Positions 1 through 9,326 of a DNA stretch of 64,000 bases are shown in pieces. The stretch is from CAVQGM01 sp963712065 (GTDB lineage Bacteria; Actinomycetota; Acidimicrobiia; Acidimicrobiales; Acidimicrobilacustridaceae), in assembly GCA_963712065.1 (NCBI GenBank), contig CAVQGM010000002.1, positions 1,302,001-1,366,000 on the forward strand, read 5' to 3'. Position numbers and translations under genes: made by a program. Under the pieces are notes generated by a model. The model was not told where the DNA came from, made no database searches, and saw only the letters and a program-made list of their open reading frames with translations. Every line of letters begins with the position of its first letter. The stretch's first letter is position 1.

Positions 1-807
1 CCGGAGCCGCCGGGCGATCTCCTCGGCGATGGCCACCGAGCGGTGGTGGCCGCCCGTGCAGCCGAAGGCGATGGTGAGGTAGCTCTTGCCCTCGGCCACG
101 TAGGCGGGCATGAGCAGCTCGAGCATCGAGGTGAGCGAGTCGAGGAACTCGCCGGTGACCGCCTGGCCCATCACGTAGTCGCGGACCTCGTCGTGCACGC
201 CCCGCCGTCCGCGCAGCTCCTCGACCCAGTAGGGGTTGGGCAGGAAGCGGCAGTCGATCACGAGGTCGGTGTCGAGCGGGAGGCCGTGCTTGTAGCCGAA
301 CGACACGATCGAGGTCTGCATGCCGGCATCCGGCGTGTCGGCGGCGAAGAGGGAGTGCACCCGCTCCCGGAGCTGGTGGACGTTCAGGTCGCTCGTGTCG
401 ACGACCACGTCGGCCTCGTCCTTCACGCCGGTGAGCAGCTCGCGCTCGGCCTCGATGGCCTCGGCCAGCGATCGGCCGCCGCCGTCGAGGGGGTGGCGGC
501 GACGGGTCGACTCGTAGCGCCGCACCAGCACGTCGGTGGAGGCCTCGAGGAACAGGATGCGCACCCGGGCGCCCTGTCGTCGCAGCGCGTTGAGCGCCGG
601 CAGCACCTCGGAGTGGTAGGGCCCGGCCCCGACGACGAGCACGACCCGGGAGATGGTGGTGCTGGGCGCCGACGCCAGCTCGGAGACCTTGGGGATCAGC
701 GCAGGAGGCAGGTTGTCGATGACGAACCAGCCGAGGTCCTCCAAGATGTCGGCCGCCTGGGAGCGTCCCGCCCCCGACAAGCCGGTGATGACGATGAACT
801 CGTTCAC
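1..807 (-). CDS. rapZ: RapZ-family nucleotide-binding protein, 3' end cut by window
   Basis: RapZ/YvcJ proteins are P-loop ATPases that bind nucleotide-activated signals or small RNAs; in actinobacteria they usually sit next to uvrC and the whiA/yvcK genes. The visible 269 residues begin with a Walker A stretch TGLSGAGRSQ at about residues 8-17 (Arg in place of the usual Lys, as is common in actinobacterial homologues), followed by EDLGWFVIDNLPP, a family hallmark. The GGHHRSVAIAEEIARRLR segment near the window edge is the C-terminal RapZ signature; the family is about 285 aa, so only a few residues are missing. The GTG start at 807 is chosen because an in-frame -10-like hexamer TACCAT lies 8 nt upstream, suggesting a leaderless message. 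It lies downstream of uvrC and a methyltransferase on the same strand. Confidence 0.93.
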   Translation of the reverse strand, partial: MNEFIVITGLSGAGRSQAADILEDLGWFVIDNLPPALIPKVSELASAPSTTISRVVLVVGAGPYHSEVLPALNALRRQGARVRILFLEASTDVLVRRYESTRRRHPLDGGGRSLAEAIEAERELLTGVKDEADVVVDTSDLNVHQLRERVHSLFAADTPDAGMQTSIVSFGYKHGLPLDTDLVIDCRFLPNPYWVEELRGRRGVHDEVRDYVMGQAVTGEFLDSLTSMLELLMPAYVAEGKSYLTIAFGCTGGHHRSVAIAEEIARRLR

Positions 808-815
808 CGGGCTCG

Positions 816-821
816 ATGGTA
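816..821 (-). promoter_or_regulatory. Leaderless -10 element for rapZ
   Basis: The minus strand reads TACCAT followed by 8 nt and then the GTG start of rapZ. This spacing would place the transcription start at or next to the start codon. The same arrangement recurs at many other genes in this window. No convincing -35 box is visible. Confidence 0.45.
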
Positions 822-847
822 GGCGGGCGGCGCCGCCGAACCTCGGA

Positions 848-1582
848 TCAGCGCACCCGGCGGGTGACCAGCACGACGAGCCGCGGGATGGTGGCCGCCT
901 CGACGTACTCGGGGGCCCGTTCCAGGAACCCCGCCGGCGGGGCCGGCTCGAGCATCCGCTCCACCACCAGACCGTGGTCGGCCAGGGCGTTGACGTAGCG
1001 CGACAGCGGCCGGTGCACGAACCGGATGAACACGTCCTTCTCGACCTCCTCGACGGTGGCCGCCTCGTCCAGGTAGGGCCCCACCCGCCAGTACTGCTCG
1101 GGCGGGTCGAGCACCTGGTCGTCGATCCACCCGCTGCCCGGCGTCTGCAGGAGCGGGTGGTTGAGGAACAGCACGAACCGGCCGCCGGGGGCCAGCACCC
1201 GGGCGACCTCGGCCACGGCGTCGTCCACGTCGTCGATGTGCTCGAACACGAGGCAGGCGACGACGGCGTCGAAGGCGGCCGTGGCGAAGGGGAGTGCCGC
1301 CGCCCCGGCCCGGGCGTAGACCGGCCCGCCACCCCGCCGTGCGGCCTCGGCGATCTGGGCGACCGTCGGGTCGATGCCGACCACGGGCGCACGCCCGGCG
1401 GCGACGAGGGCCCGGGCCACCTGTCCCTCCCCCGTGCCCACCTCGAGGAGCCGTCCCGTGCCGGCACCCAGCGATTCGACGGCCAGCGGCAGGATCTGCT
1501 CCTCGTACTCGGGGTCGGCGCCCTCGGTGAACCGGCGCTGCCACCACGAGGCGTGGACCTCCCAGAGATCGTCAGTCGCCAC
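848..1582 (-). CDS. Class I SAM-dependent methyltransferase
   Basis: A 244-residue methyltransferase of the Methyltransf_11 type. The SAM-binding motif I is LLEVGTGEGQVARAL at about residues 45-60, motif II contains the acidic GIDPT, and the post-motif region ALPFATAAFDAVVACLVFEHIDD is typical of small-molecule methyltransferases. The substrate cannot be read from sequence. It starts with GTG at 1582, overlapping the last codons of uvrC by 11 nt, so the two are translationally coupled; rapZ follows 40 nt downstream. It is probably cytoplasmic: no signal peptide or membrane segment is seen. Confidence 0.85.
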   Translation of the reverse strand: MATDDLWEVHASWWQRRFTEGADPEYEEQILPLAVESLGAGTGRLLEVGTGEGQVARALVAAGRAPVVGIDPTVAQIAEAARRGGGPVYARAGAAALPFATAAFDAVVACLVFEHIDDVDDAVAEVARVLAPGGRFVLFLNHPLLQTPGSGWIDDQVLDPPEQYWRVGPYLDEAATVEEVEKDVFIRFVHRPLSRYVNALADHGLVVERMLEPAPPAGFLERAPEYVEAATIPRLVVLVTRRVR

Positions 1583-3460
1583 GGGCCGCGCCCGACGAGG
1601 AGAAGCCGTGGGTCTTGGCGTAGACCGCCTCGGCCACCGCGTCGGGCAGCCACGACAGCTCCGACAGCTGCTCGAGCGTCGCCCGCCGCACGGCGTTGAC
1701 GCCGCCGAGCTCGGCGAGCAGCCGCTTCTTGCGAGCGGGGCCGAGGCCGGGGACGTCGTCGAGCACCGACTTGGTCATGCGCTTGCCCCGCAGCTCCCGG
1801 TGGTAGGACACGGCGAAGCGGTGGGCCTCGTCGCGCACCCGCTGCAGCAGGTAGAGCGCCTCGCTCTGCCGGGGGACGCGCCGCGGGTCGGCCTGACCCG
1901 GCACGTAGACCTCCTCGAACCGCTTGGCCAGGGCGGCGACCGGGATCTCGTCGTCGAGGCCGAGGGACTCGACGACCCGCTCGGCGACGCCCAACTGACC
2001 CTTGCCGCCGTCGACCAGCAGCAGCTGGGGCGGATAGGCGAACCGGCCCGAGCGCTCGCTCACCGGCTTGTCGCGCTCGACGAGGTAGGCGGTCAGCCGG
2101 CGGGTGAGGACCTCCTCCATGGCGGCGAAGTCGTCGTTGCCGTCCACCTCGCGGATCTTGAACCGCCGGTACTCGCTCTTCTTGGGCAGCCCGTCCTCGA
2201 GCACCACCATCGACCCGACGTAGTCGGTGCCCTGCAGGTGGCTCATGTCGTAGCACTCGATGCGCAGCGGGGCGGCGGGCAGCCCGAGGTGGTCCTGCAG
2301 CTCGTTCAGGGCCTTGGCGCGGCTGTTGTGGTCGGCCGCCCGCCGCAGCCGGTGCCGGGTGAACTCCTCCTCCGCGTTGTGGGTCACCGTCTCGAGCAGG
2401 GACCGCTTGTCACCCCGCTGCGGCACCCGCACCACCACGCGCGATCCCCGCTGGTCGGTGAGCCACTCCTCGTAGAGGGCGGGATCGGCCGAGTCGACCG
2501 GCACCAGCACCTGCTTGGGCACGCCGAGCGGCGGCACGTCGAAGTAGAGGCCCTCGAGCACGCGGTCGACGAGCTCGCCCTCCGAGAGGTCCTCGACCTT
2601 GTCGAGCACCAGCCCCTTGCGGCCGACGACGCGACCCTTGCGCACGTGGAACACCTGCACGGCGGCTTCGAGGTCGTCGCCGGCCAGCCCGATCACGTCG
2701 AGGTCCTCGCTGCGGTCGCCGACCATCTGCTGGCGTCTCGATGGCCTTGCGCACGGCGGTGAGCCGGTCGCGCAGGCGGGCCGCCCGCTCGAACTCGAGC
2801 TCGTCGGCGGCGGCCGCCATGTCGGCCTCGAGCCGCCGGACGACGGCGTCGGTCTCGCCGTCGAGGAACTCGAGCAGCTCCCCCACCAGCACGTCGTAGG
2901 CGGCCTCGTCGACCTCGCCGACACAGGGGCCCGAGCACTTCTCGATGTGGAACAGCAGGCACGGCCGGCCGAGGCGGTGGTGCCGCTCGAACTTGGTGTC
3001 GGAGCAGGTGCGGATCGGGAACGTGCGCAGCAGCAGGTCGAGGGTCTCGCGGATGGCGTAGGCGTGGGCGTAGGGCCCGAAGTACCGGATGCCCTTGCGC
3101 TTGCGCCCTCGCATCGACCATGGCCCGGGGCCACTCGTCGTCGAGGGTGACGGCGAGGAACGGGTAGCTCTTGTCGTCGCGGAGGCGGATGTTGAACCGC
3201 GGCTGGTGCTCCTTGATGAGGCTGTACTCGAGCATCAGGGCCTCGACGTCGTTGCGGACCTGGATCCACTCGACGGTCTCGGCCGACTGCACCATCTGCG
3301 CCGTGCGCGGCGGCAGGTTGGCGGGGTTCTGGAAGTAGTTCGACAGGCGCGACCGCAGGCTCTTGGCCTTGCCCACGTAGATCACCCGGCCGTGGACGTC
3401 CTTGAACTGGTAGGAGCCCGGAGCATCGGGGATCGAGCCCGCAGGCGGTCGTTGCACCAC
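1572..3460 (-). CDS. uvrC: UvrC, excinuclease ABC subunit C (frame broken twice)
   Basis: UvrC makes the two incisions in nucleotide excision repair. The N-terminal GIY-YIG domain is clear (IPDAPGSYQF, then RVIYVGKAKSLRSRLSNYF). RGRKRKGIRYFGPYAHAYAIRETLD and the cysteine-containing CSGPCVG segment follow, then the UvrB-binding UVR motif, the RNase H-like domain (ECYDMSHLQGTDYVGSMVV) and a C-terminal helix-hairpin-helix (VPGLGPARKKRLLAELGG). The reading frame is disrupted by one extra base near 3115 (GTC-G-ATG in coding sense) and another near 2736 (GAG-A-CGC); removing both restores a canonical ~628-aa UvrC. Start is GTG-GTG at 3460/3457. All conserved residues remain, so sequencing error is more likely than decay. 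It overlaps the following methyltransferase. Confidence 0.9.
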
Positions 3461-3692
3461 CCCATGAGCATGCCGGACGGCGGGACGGTTCGGGGCCCGA
3501 GCAGGACGCGGACGACGGGAATCCGCAGGGTTCCCCGGCGGTTGACGCACCTGACGGTTACCATGACCGCCACGCCGGCTGGGCTTCCGGCAACAGATCG
3601 AGCACCGAGACCGACATCCCCGTGGCGAGGCGACCCAGCTGCCCCCACCGGTCACATCGGCGCTCCCCACCCACGGGGGTTCCCCACACATC
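3461..3692. other. Divergent intergenic region between uvrC and nadA
   Basis: This 232-bp stretch separates the leftward uvrC from the rightward nadA and must carry both promoters. I see a TTGACG at 3542-3547 and a TACCAT at 3559-3564, but their 11-nt spacing is too short for a standard sigma-A promoter. No LexA-type box (CGAAC...GTTYG) was found here, unlike upstream of uvrA. No gene is evident. Confidence 0.4.
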
Positions 3693-4815
3693 ATGCTGCG
3701 GCTCCAACTACCGCTCCCGGAGCGCTACACCACGGCCTCGCCCGAGGACCTCGAAGCGCGCATCGGCGAAGCCCAGCGCCCTGCTCGGTGATCGCCTGTT
3801 CGTCCTCGGGCACCACTACCAGCGCGACGAGGTCATGCGCTGGGCCGACGCCCGGGGCGACTCGTTCCGCCTCTCCGTGCTGGCCCAGGAGCACCCCGAG
3901 GCCGAGTACATCGTGTTCTGCGGGGTGCACTTCATGGCCGAGTCGGCCGACATCCTCACCGGAGAGCACCAGAAGGTGATCCTCCCCGACCTGAACGCCG
4001 GCTGCTCGATGGCCGACATGGCCGACCTCGACGAGGTCGAGGAGGCGTGGGAGTCCCTCGCCGCCGTCACCGACATCGAGCAGGTCGTCCCGATCACCTA
4101 CATGAACTCGTCGGCGGCGCTGAAGGCGTTCGTGGGCGAGCACGGGGGGGCCGTGTGCACCTCCAGCAACGCCCGGGCGATCCTGCAGTGGGCCCTCGAC
4201 CTCGGCGAGTGGGAGGGCAGGGGGGCCGGCGGACGACAGGTCCTGTTCTTCCCCGACCAGCACCTCGGGCGCAACACCGGGTACGACCTCGGCTACGGCG
4301 CCGCCGACATGCAGGTGTGGAACCCCCGCCTCGAGCTGGGCGGACTGAGCGAGGCCGACGTCAAGAGCTCGACCTTCCTGCTCTGGAAGGGCCACTGCTC
4401 GGTGCACCAGCGGTTCCGGCCCGAGCACCTCGAGGCCTTCCGGGCCGAGCACCCCGACGGCATCGTCGTCGTGCACCCCGAGTGCGCCCACGACGTCGTC
4501 GAGCTCGCCGATCAGGTGGGCTCCACCGACGCCATCATCAAAGCGGTCGCCGCCGCGCCTTCCGGCTCGGTGATCGGGGTCGGCACCGAGATCCACCTCG
4601 TGAACCGGCTCGACGACGAGACCCCCGACAAGACGGTCGTGTCGCTCGACCCGCTGGTGTGCCCCTGCTCGACCATGTTCCGCATCGACGCCCCCCACCT
4701 GGCCTGGGTGCTCGACAACCTCGTCGAGGGGCGGGTGGTCAACCAGATCACCGTCGACGACGCCACCGCCGAGTGGGCCCGGGTCGCCCTCGACCGCATG
4801 CTGGCCATCACGTGA
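3693..4815 (+). CDS. nadA: Quinolinate synthase NadA (one +1 break near the N-terminus)
   Basis: NadA condenses iminoaspartate with dihydroxyacetone phosphate to quinolinate in de novo NAD synthesis and carries a [4Fe-4S] cluster. The family pattern is clear: GHHYQRDEVMRWADARGDSF, the cysteine segments FCGVHFMAESADILTG, NAGCSMADMAD and PECAHDVVELAD, then CPCSTMF at the C-terminus. The N-terminus LPERYTTASPEDLEARIGEAQR is in a different frame from the rest; one extra C near 3778-3781 (CGC-C-CTG) separates them, and its removal gives a ~373-aa enzyme. The ATG at 3693 is chosen because only this frame gives the typical NadA N-terminal helix. nadB and nadC are not in the window. Confidence 0.9.
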
Positions 4816-4861
4816 ACCGTCCGGCGGGCACCGCCCGATCGGCGGGCAGCGGCACGGCCCG

Positions 4862-5680
4862 ATGAGCGAGGCGGGCCACTACGAACAGGCGGAGCTGTGG
4901 GGTGAGGACGTCGTGTTCACCCCCGAGCACCAGCGGCCGAAGCTCGAGGCCGTCCACCAGCTCCTCCCGCCCGCGGTCGACGGCGTGGTCGACGTCGGGG
5001 CCGGCGACGGTCGGGTGCTGCACCACCTCATGGAGTCGGCCCCGCCGCCGGGATGGACGATCGCCGCCGACCGCAGCCGGGCCGCGCTCCGGCACGCGCG
5101 CAGCCCGGCCGTGCAGGCCAGCGGTGACGCCCTCCCCTTCGCCGACCGGTCGATCCCGGCGGTGATCTGCTGCGAGGTGCTCGAGCACCTGCCCCGGGAG
5201 GTGTTCGACCACACGCTCGCCGAGCTCCAGCGCGTGACCCGCGACGTGATCGTGGTGACCGTTCCCAACCGCGAGCACCGCCAGCGGGCCGAGGTGCGGT
5301 GCCACGAGTGCGGCTGCGCGTACAACCCCGATCGGCACCTCCGGTCGTTCGAACCCGAACAGCTCCCCGCCCTGTTCCCGGCGTTCCGCCTCGACGCCGT
5401 CGTCGAGACCGGGCCGCGCCAACCGGTGTACCCACGGGCGGCACGCGTCGCGCTCGAGCGCCTGGGCCTCCTGGTGCGCCCCGGGTCGCCGACCTGCCCC
5501 CAGTGCGGGGCGCCCTACCGGTACGCGTCCCGCACCGAGGCCGCCGCCGACCCGGCGCGCCGCAGCCCCGACGCCGGCGAGGCGACCCATCGGCGAGGCG
5601 GCTACGACCTGCTGCGCCGGCTCAGCCCCAAGGCCCGCCACCCGTACTGGCTCGGCGCCCGCTTCGTGCGCCCGACCTGA
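4862..5680 (+). CDS. Methyltransferase with C-terminal zinc-ribbon-like region
   Basis: A 272-residue class I methyltransferase. Motif I is VVDVGAGDGRVLHHL, and the PFADRSIPAVICCEVLEHLPREVFDHTL segment is typical of Methyltransf_11/25 enzymes. Unusually, two cysteine pairs flank the last third: CHECGCAY at about residue 146 and CPQCGAPY near residue 216, looking like a zinc knuckle or split zinc ribbon. Similar modules occur in polysaccharide- or lipid-modifying methyltransferases, but I cannot assign a substrate. It starts 46 nt after nadA on the same strand and ends 18 nt from the convergent flippase gene, so its location beside the polysaccharide block may be meaningful. Confidence 0.75.
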   Translation: MSEAGHYEQAELWGEDVVFTPEHQRPKLEAVHQLLPPAVDGVVDVGAGDGRVLHHLMESAPPPGWTIAADRSRAALRHARSPAVQASGDALPFADRSIPAVICCEVLEHLPREVFDHTLAELQRVTRDVIVVTVPNREHRQRAEVRCHECGCAYNPDRHLRSFEPEQLPALFPAFRLDAVVETGPRQPVYPRAARVALERLGLLVRPGSPTCPQCGAPYRYASRTEAAADPARRSPDAGEATHRRGGYDLLRRLSPKARHPYWLGARFVRPT

Positions 5681-5698
5681 GGCACACCGCCGGCCCGC

Positions 5699-6979
5699 TC
5701 AACCCACCGTCACGGCACCGAGGGCGGTGGCGGCGACCGCCGCCGCGCCGGTGACCGGCACGAACCAGCGGGGCACCCGCAGCCGGGCGACGACTGCGGC
5801 GCCCAGGTGCTCCAGCCCGATCGACACGATCGTGCCCGTGCTCACCGCGACGGCGACCCACGTGAGCCCACCGATCGACGCGACGGCCACCGCGGCCGCC
5901 ATGACCACGAGCCGTCCCGTCTCCCACCCGACGACGGCGCGCGCCCGGCCGCTGGTGATGGCCAGGGCCACGGTCGTGCCGAGCAGCAGGCGCCACGGCA
6001 CGGCGACCGCCAGCACGACCAGCACCGGGGCCACGTCGTCCCACGCCGACCCGAGCACCAGCGGCAGCAAGGGGGCGGCCACGACCAGGACCACGACGCC
6101 CGCACCGCCCAGGCGGACGATCCGGGACAGCAACCGCCCGTAGATGCGCTGGTGGCCGTCGGCGTCGGCGGCGGCGTACTCGATGAACGAGGTCTGGGTG
6201 ATCGGCCCGGCGAGGAAGGCGGGGACGGCCGATGCGAACCGGAACGCGATCACGTAGATCGACAGGTCCTCCGGACCGAGCAGCAGGGCGACGAGCAGGT
6301 AGTCGACGTTGGCGACCAGGTAGGTCATCACCTGGCCGAGCCACTCGGCCCCCGACTGCGCCGGCTCACCGTCGGCGGCGAACGCCTCGTGCCACCCGCG
6401 CACGATCACCAGCTCGACCGCCAGCTTGGCCACGAACAGCAGCCCGACGACGACCGCCGGCGCGTCGACCGCCACCGACACGACGCTGCCGACGAGGAAC
6501 ACCGCGGCGCCCACCACCTCGGCCACCGCCACACGCGAGGCGTTGCCCTGCTTGAGGGCGCCGGCCTTGCGCACGTACACCTCGGCCGAGAGCAACCACA
6601 CCGGTCCGGCCACGGCCAGCACGACGCCGACGTCACCGCCCACGATCGCACCGGAGACGAGGAGCACGGCGGCGATGCCGAGGTCGACGGCCCGCACCCG
6701 GGAGAGGCTGCGCCGGGCCACCCGATGGCCCGGCGCGGACCGGTAGACGGCGAAGCCGACCCCGAAGTCGGAGATCTGCAGCCCGAGGGAGTAGACGACG
6801 AACAGCGCGGCGACGGGGGCGAAGCCGTCGGGCCCGAGCGCCCGGGCCAGCACCAGCGAGGCCAGCCCGAGAGCCGCCTGGTCGACGACCCGGCTGGCCA
6901 CGAGCGGCCGCAGCGGCGAGCGACGGGGGGCCGGCGCGTCGTCGGCGCCCGGGCTCACCGCCCCGGCGCCGGGCTCCAT
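5699..6979 (-). CDS. Polysaccharide flippase (Wzx/MOP family)
   Basis: A ~426-residue multi-spanning membrane protein resembling MOP-superfamily exporters that flip lipid-linked oligosaccharides. It opens with LRPLVASRVVDQAALGLASLVLARALGPDGFAPVAALFVVYSLGLQ, typical of this family, followed by roughly a dozen hydrophobic segments, including YLVANVDYLLVALLLGPEDLSIYVIAFRFASAVPAF, the common mid-protein signature. The ATG at 6979 is preferred over an upstream GTG-type start because it leaves a short 25-nt overlap with the upstream glycosyltransferase. It lies in a compact operon with that GT2 enzyme and an initiating sugar transferase, which supports a role in export of an exopolysaccharide or glycan repeat unit. 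Confidence 0.8.
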   Translation of the reverse strand: MEPGAGAVSPGADDAPAPRRSPLRPLVASRVVDQAALGLASLVLARALGPDGFAPVAALFVVYSLGLQISDFGVGFAVYRSAPGHRVARRSLSRVRAVDLGIAAVLLVSGAIVGGDVGVVLAVAGPVWLLSAEVYVRKAGALKQGNASRVAVAEVVGAAVFLVGSVVSVAVDAPAVVVGLLFVAKLAVELVIVRGWHEAFAADGEPAQSGAEWLGQVMTYLVANVDYLLVALLLGPEDLSIYVIAFRFASAVPAFLAGPITQTSFIEYAAADADGHQRIYGRLLSRIVRLGGAGVVVLVVAAPLLPLVLGSAWDDVAPVLVVLAVAVPWRLLLGTTVALAITSGRARAVVGWETGRLVVMAAAVAVASIGGLTWVAVAVSTGTIVSIGLEHLGAAVVARLRVPRWFVPVTGAAAVAATALGAVTVG

Positions 6980-7995
6980 CGGCCGCCCCTCCCCCGCTCG
7001 AGCAGCCACCGGGCCACCCCCGACCAGGCCCCGGCGAACCACGACCCCGCCACCACCGCGGACGCGGCGACGCCCACGGCGTGGGCCCGCGGGTCGGTGG
7101 TGGGCGGGCCGGTGGGTCCCCGGAGCTCGATCACGGCCGCGGCCGCCAGCGCGGCGCCGACCGCCGGGAGACGAAGTCGGGGGAGGCGCCAGACCGCAGC
7201 CAGCGCGACACCGGTGGCGGCCAGCGGCACGAGCAGCAACACGAGCTGGCGGGGCCGGGGCCGGTCACCGGTGATCGACCAGTAGCGCGCCTTCCACCGC
7301 CCGAAGCGGTGGTACTGCGAGGCCAGCTGGGCGAGCCGGGCCCGTGGGCGGTACCCGACCTCGAGCCGGTCGTCGAACCACACCAGACCACGGGTTCCCA
7401 TGCGGCGGTTGAGCTCGAAGTCCTGGTTGGTGGCGAAGCGCTCGTCCCACCCGCCGGCCTCGCGCAGCTCGGCGGTGCGGAACGCCCCGAGGTAGACGGT
7501 GTCGGCCGGACCGCTGCGCGCCGCCCGACGGTAGCGGGCGAACCCCATCGACCACCGGTTGTTGAGGGCTCGGGCGATGCCGACCGACACGGGGTCGTCG
7601 GAGACCGCCACCGCGACCTGGGCGCCGCCGGTGACGGCGACGTCGGGGCGCTCGGTGAGCACCTCGGCGCAGCAGCGGACGTGGTGCGGCGGGACGAAGC
7701 TGCGGGCGTCGACGCGGACCAGGATCTCACCGGTCACGACCGTGAGCCCGGCGTTGAGGTTGGACGGCGTCGTGCCCGTCGGGTTGGGGTGCACCACCCA
7801 GCGGTGGAGGTCGGACGCCGCCAGCCGCGCCGCGGCGACCTCCCCGGTGCCGTCGGAGGAGCCGCCGTCGACGACCACCACCTCGAGCCGGTCGTGGGGG
7901 TGGTCCTGGGCGAGGACGTGCTCGAGGCACCGCGGGAGATCGGCCGCCTCGTTGCGCGCCGGGACCAGCACCGTCACGAGGGGCGCCTCGCTCAT
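6955..7995 (-). CDS. Family 2 glycosyltransferase with C-terminal membrane segments
   Basis: A 346-residue GT-A fold glycosyltransferase. The N-terminus VTVLVPARNEAADLPRCLEHVLAQ and VVVDGGSSDGTGEVA are the nucleotide-sugar-binding region. A DxD-like VRVDARS follows, and GGWDERFATNQDFELNRRM is the acceptor-side motif. Two or three hydrophobic helices (about residues 240-330) follow, as in inner-membrane glycosyltransferases acting on lipid-linked intermediates (ExoA-like). The ATG at 7995 overlaps the stop of the upstream sugar transferase (ATGA), indicating translational coupling. The sugar and linkage are unknown. Confidence 0.85.
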   Translation of the reverse strand: MSEAPLVTVLVPARNEAADLPRCLEHVLAQDHPHDRLEVVVVDGGSSDGTGEVAAARLAASDLHRWVVHPNPTGTTPSNLNAGLTVVTGEILVRVDARSFVPPHHVRCCAEVLTERPDVAVTGGAQVAVAVSDDPVSVGIARALNNRWSMGFARYRRAARSGPADTVYLGAFRTAELREAGGWDERFATNQDFELNRRMGTRGLVWFDDRLEVGYRPRARLAQLASQYHRFGRWKARYWSITGDRPRPRQLVLLLVPLAATGVALAAVWRLPRLRLPAVGAALAAAAVIELRGPTGPPTTDPRAHAVGVAASAVVAGSWFAGAWSGVARWLLERGRGGRWSPAPGR

Positions 7996-9320
7996 CGACC
8001 CTCGCGACCGAGCACGCTCCGGATGGTGCGCCCGACGATCCGCAGGTCGAGGCCGAGGTCCTGGTGGCGGAGGTACCAGAACTCGTACTGGAGCTTCTCG
8101 AGGGCGTCCCGCTCGTCGCCGGCGTAGCCGTACTTGACCTGGGCCCACCCGGTGAGACCGGGCCGGGCGAGGTGGCGCAGGTCGTAGAACGGGAGCTTGT
8201 CGCGCAGCTCGGCCACGTAGGCGGGCTGCTCGGGCCGCGGCCCCACCACCGAGAGGTCGCCCTTGACGATGTTGACCACCTGCGGGAGCTCGTCGAGGTG
8301 GCTCACGCGGAGGAACTGCCCGAACGGCGTGATGCGGGGGTCGCGCTCGCTCGTCCACTCGGTCGGGTCGCCGTCACGGGCGGGACGCATGGTGCGGAAC
8401 TTCAGGATGCGGAACTCGGCGCCGTCCTTGCCGATGCGTGGCTGCGAGTAGAACAGCGGGCCGCGGTTGGCGATCAGGTCGCCGACGAGCACGACCGGGA
8501 GCAGGACGAGGAAGGCCACGAACCCGAGCCCGCCGAGCACGAGGTCGAGGCCGCGCTTGAGCCGGCCGTACCGGGTGCGGTGCACGTCGCCGATGTCGAA
8601 CAGGAGCGAGACGCGCTCGAGCTCGCTCACCGGGAGCATGCCGAGCCACTCCTCGTAGAACAGCGAGAGGGTGCGGATGCGCATGCCCTGGGCGTGGAGC
8701 TCGGCGGCCTGGGCCACGAGGCCGGGCGAGGCCTGGGCGTCACGGTCGAGCACGATGACGGTGGTGCGGTCGCGACGCGCCCGCTCCACCAGGGGGTGGG
8801 TGCCGTCACCCGTCGGCTCGAGGTCCCGGGCGGGTACCACCTCGGTGAGGAGCACCGGCTTCTCCGGGTTCCGGTCGACCTCCTCGCGCAGGAGGCCGGG
8901 ATCGACCGAGTCCCCGACGACGAGCGCCCGGTCGCGCGACGTGGATCCGCTCCCCCCTCCGGCGAGGCCCGCACACAGCAGGTACCAGGGCACGAGCACG
9001 ATGGCGCTGCCGAACACGACGAAGCGGGGCAGCAGCGCATCGCCGACGAACAGCTGGACGACCGACATGGCCAGGGCGCCGGCGAACGCGGCCCCGAGCG
9101 AGGTCACCAGCGCCGAGCGCGGCGACCGGGGGACGTCGGGCAGGCCGAGCCCGTAGGCGGTGACCACGAGCAGGCCGATGTACAGCAGCGACCAGCCGAA
9201 CCGGAACGTGCCCGTGTAGGAGTAGGCGGGCTCGGCGATGAGGCGCGCGTGGACCATCGAGAGCCCGGCCACGGCGACGACGATCCCGCCGTAGAGCAGC
9301 CAACGTGCGCGCCTCACCAC
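7992..9320 (-). CDS. Polyprenyl-phosphate sugar-1-phosphate transferase
   Basis: A 442-residue initiating glycosylphosphotransferase of the WbaP/WcaJ/CpsE type, which loads the first sugar phosphate onto undecaprenyl (or decaprenyl) phosphate. Four N-terminal transmembrane helices (to about residue 125) precede a Rossmann-like central region. The C-terminal Bac_transf domain carries KRGLDLVLGGLGFVAFLVLLPVVLVGDLIANRGPLFYSQPRIGKDG, then KFRTMR, RVSHLDELPQVVNIVKGDLSVVGPRPE and RPGLTGWAQVKYGY, all diagnostic. The start is GTG at 9320 (GTG-AGG), 6 nt from the upstream methyltransferase stop. With the GT2 enzyme and flippase downstream it forms a minimal Wzx/Wzy-style polysaccharide operon; no polymerase is in this block. 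Confidence 0.88.
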   Translation of the reverse strand: MVRRARWLLYGGIVVAVAGLSMVHARLIAEPAYSYTGTFRFGWSLLYIGLLVVTAYGLGLPDVPRSPRSALVTSLGAAFAGALAMSVVQLFVGDALLPRFVVFGSAIVLVPWYLLCAGLAGGGSGSTSRDRALVVGDSVDPGLLREEVDRNPEKPVLLTEVVPARDLEPTGDGTHPLVERARRDRTTVIVLDRDAQASPGLVAQAAELHAQGMRIRTLSLFYEEWLGMLPVSELERVSLLFDIGDVHRTRYGRLKRGLDLVLGGLGFVAFLVLLPVVLVGDLIANRGPLFYSQPRIGKDGAEFRILKFRTMRPARDGDPTEWTSERDPRITPFGQFLRVSHLDELPQVVNIVKGDLSVVGPRPEQPAYVAELRDKLPFYDLRHLARPGLTGWAQVKYGYAGDERDALEKLQYEFWYLRHQDLGLDLRIVGRTIRSVLGREGR

Positions 9321-9326
9321 CGGCGC

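Noticed and set aside
3542..3564. TTGACG/TACCAT as the nadA promoter
   Set aside because: Spacing of 11 nt is too short for a standard promoter; left only as a note for the region.
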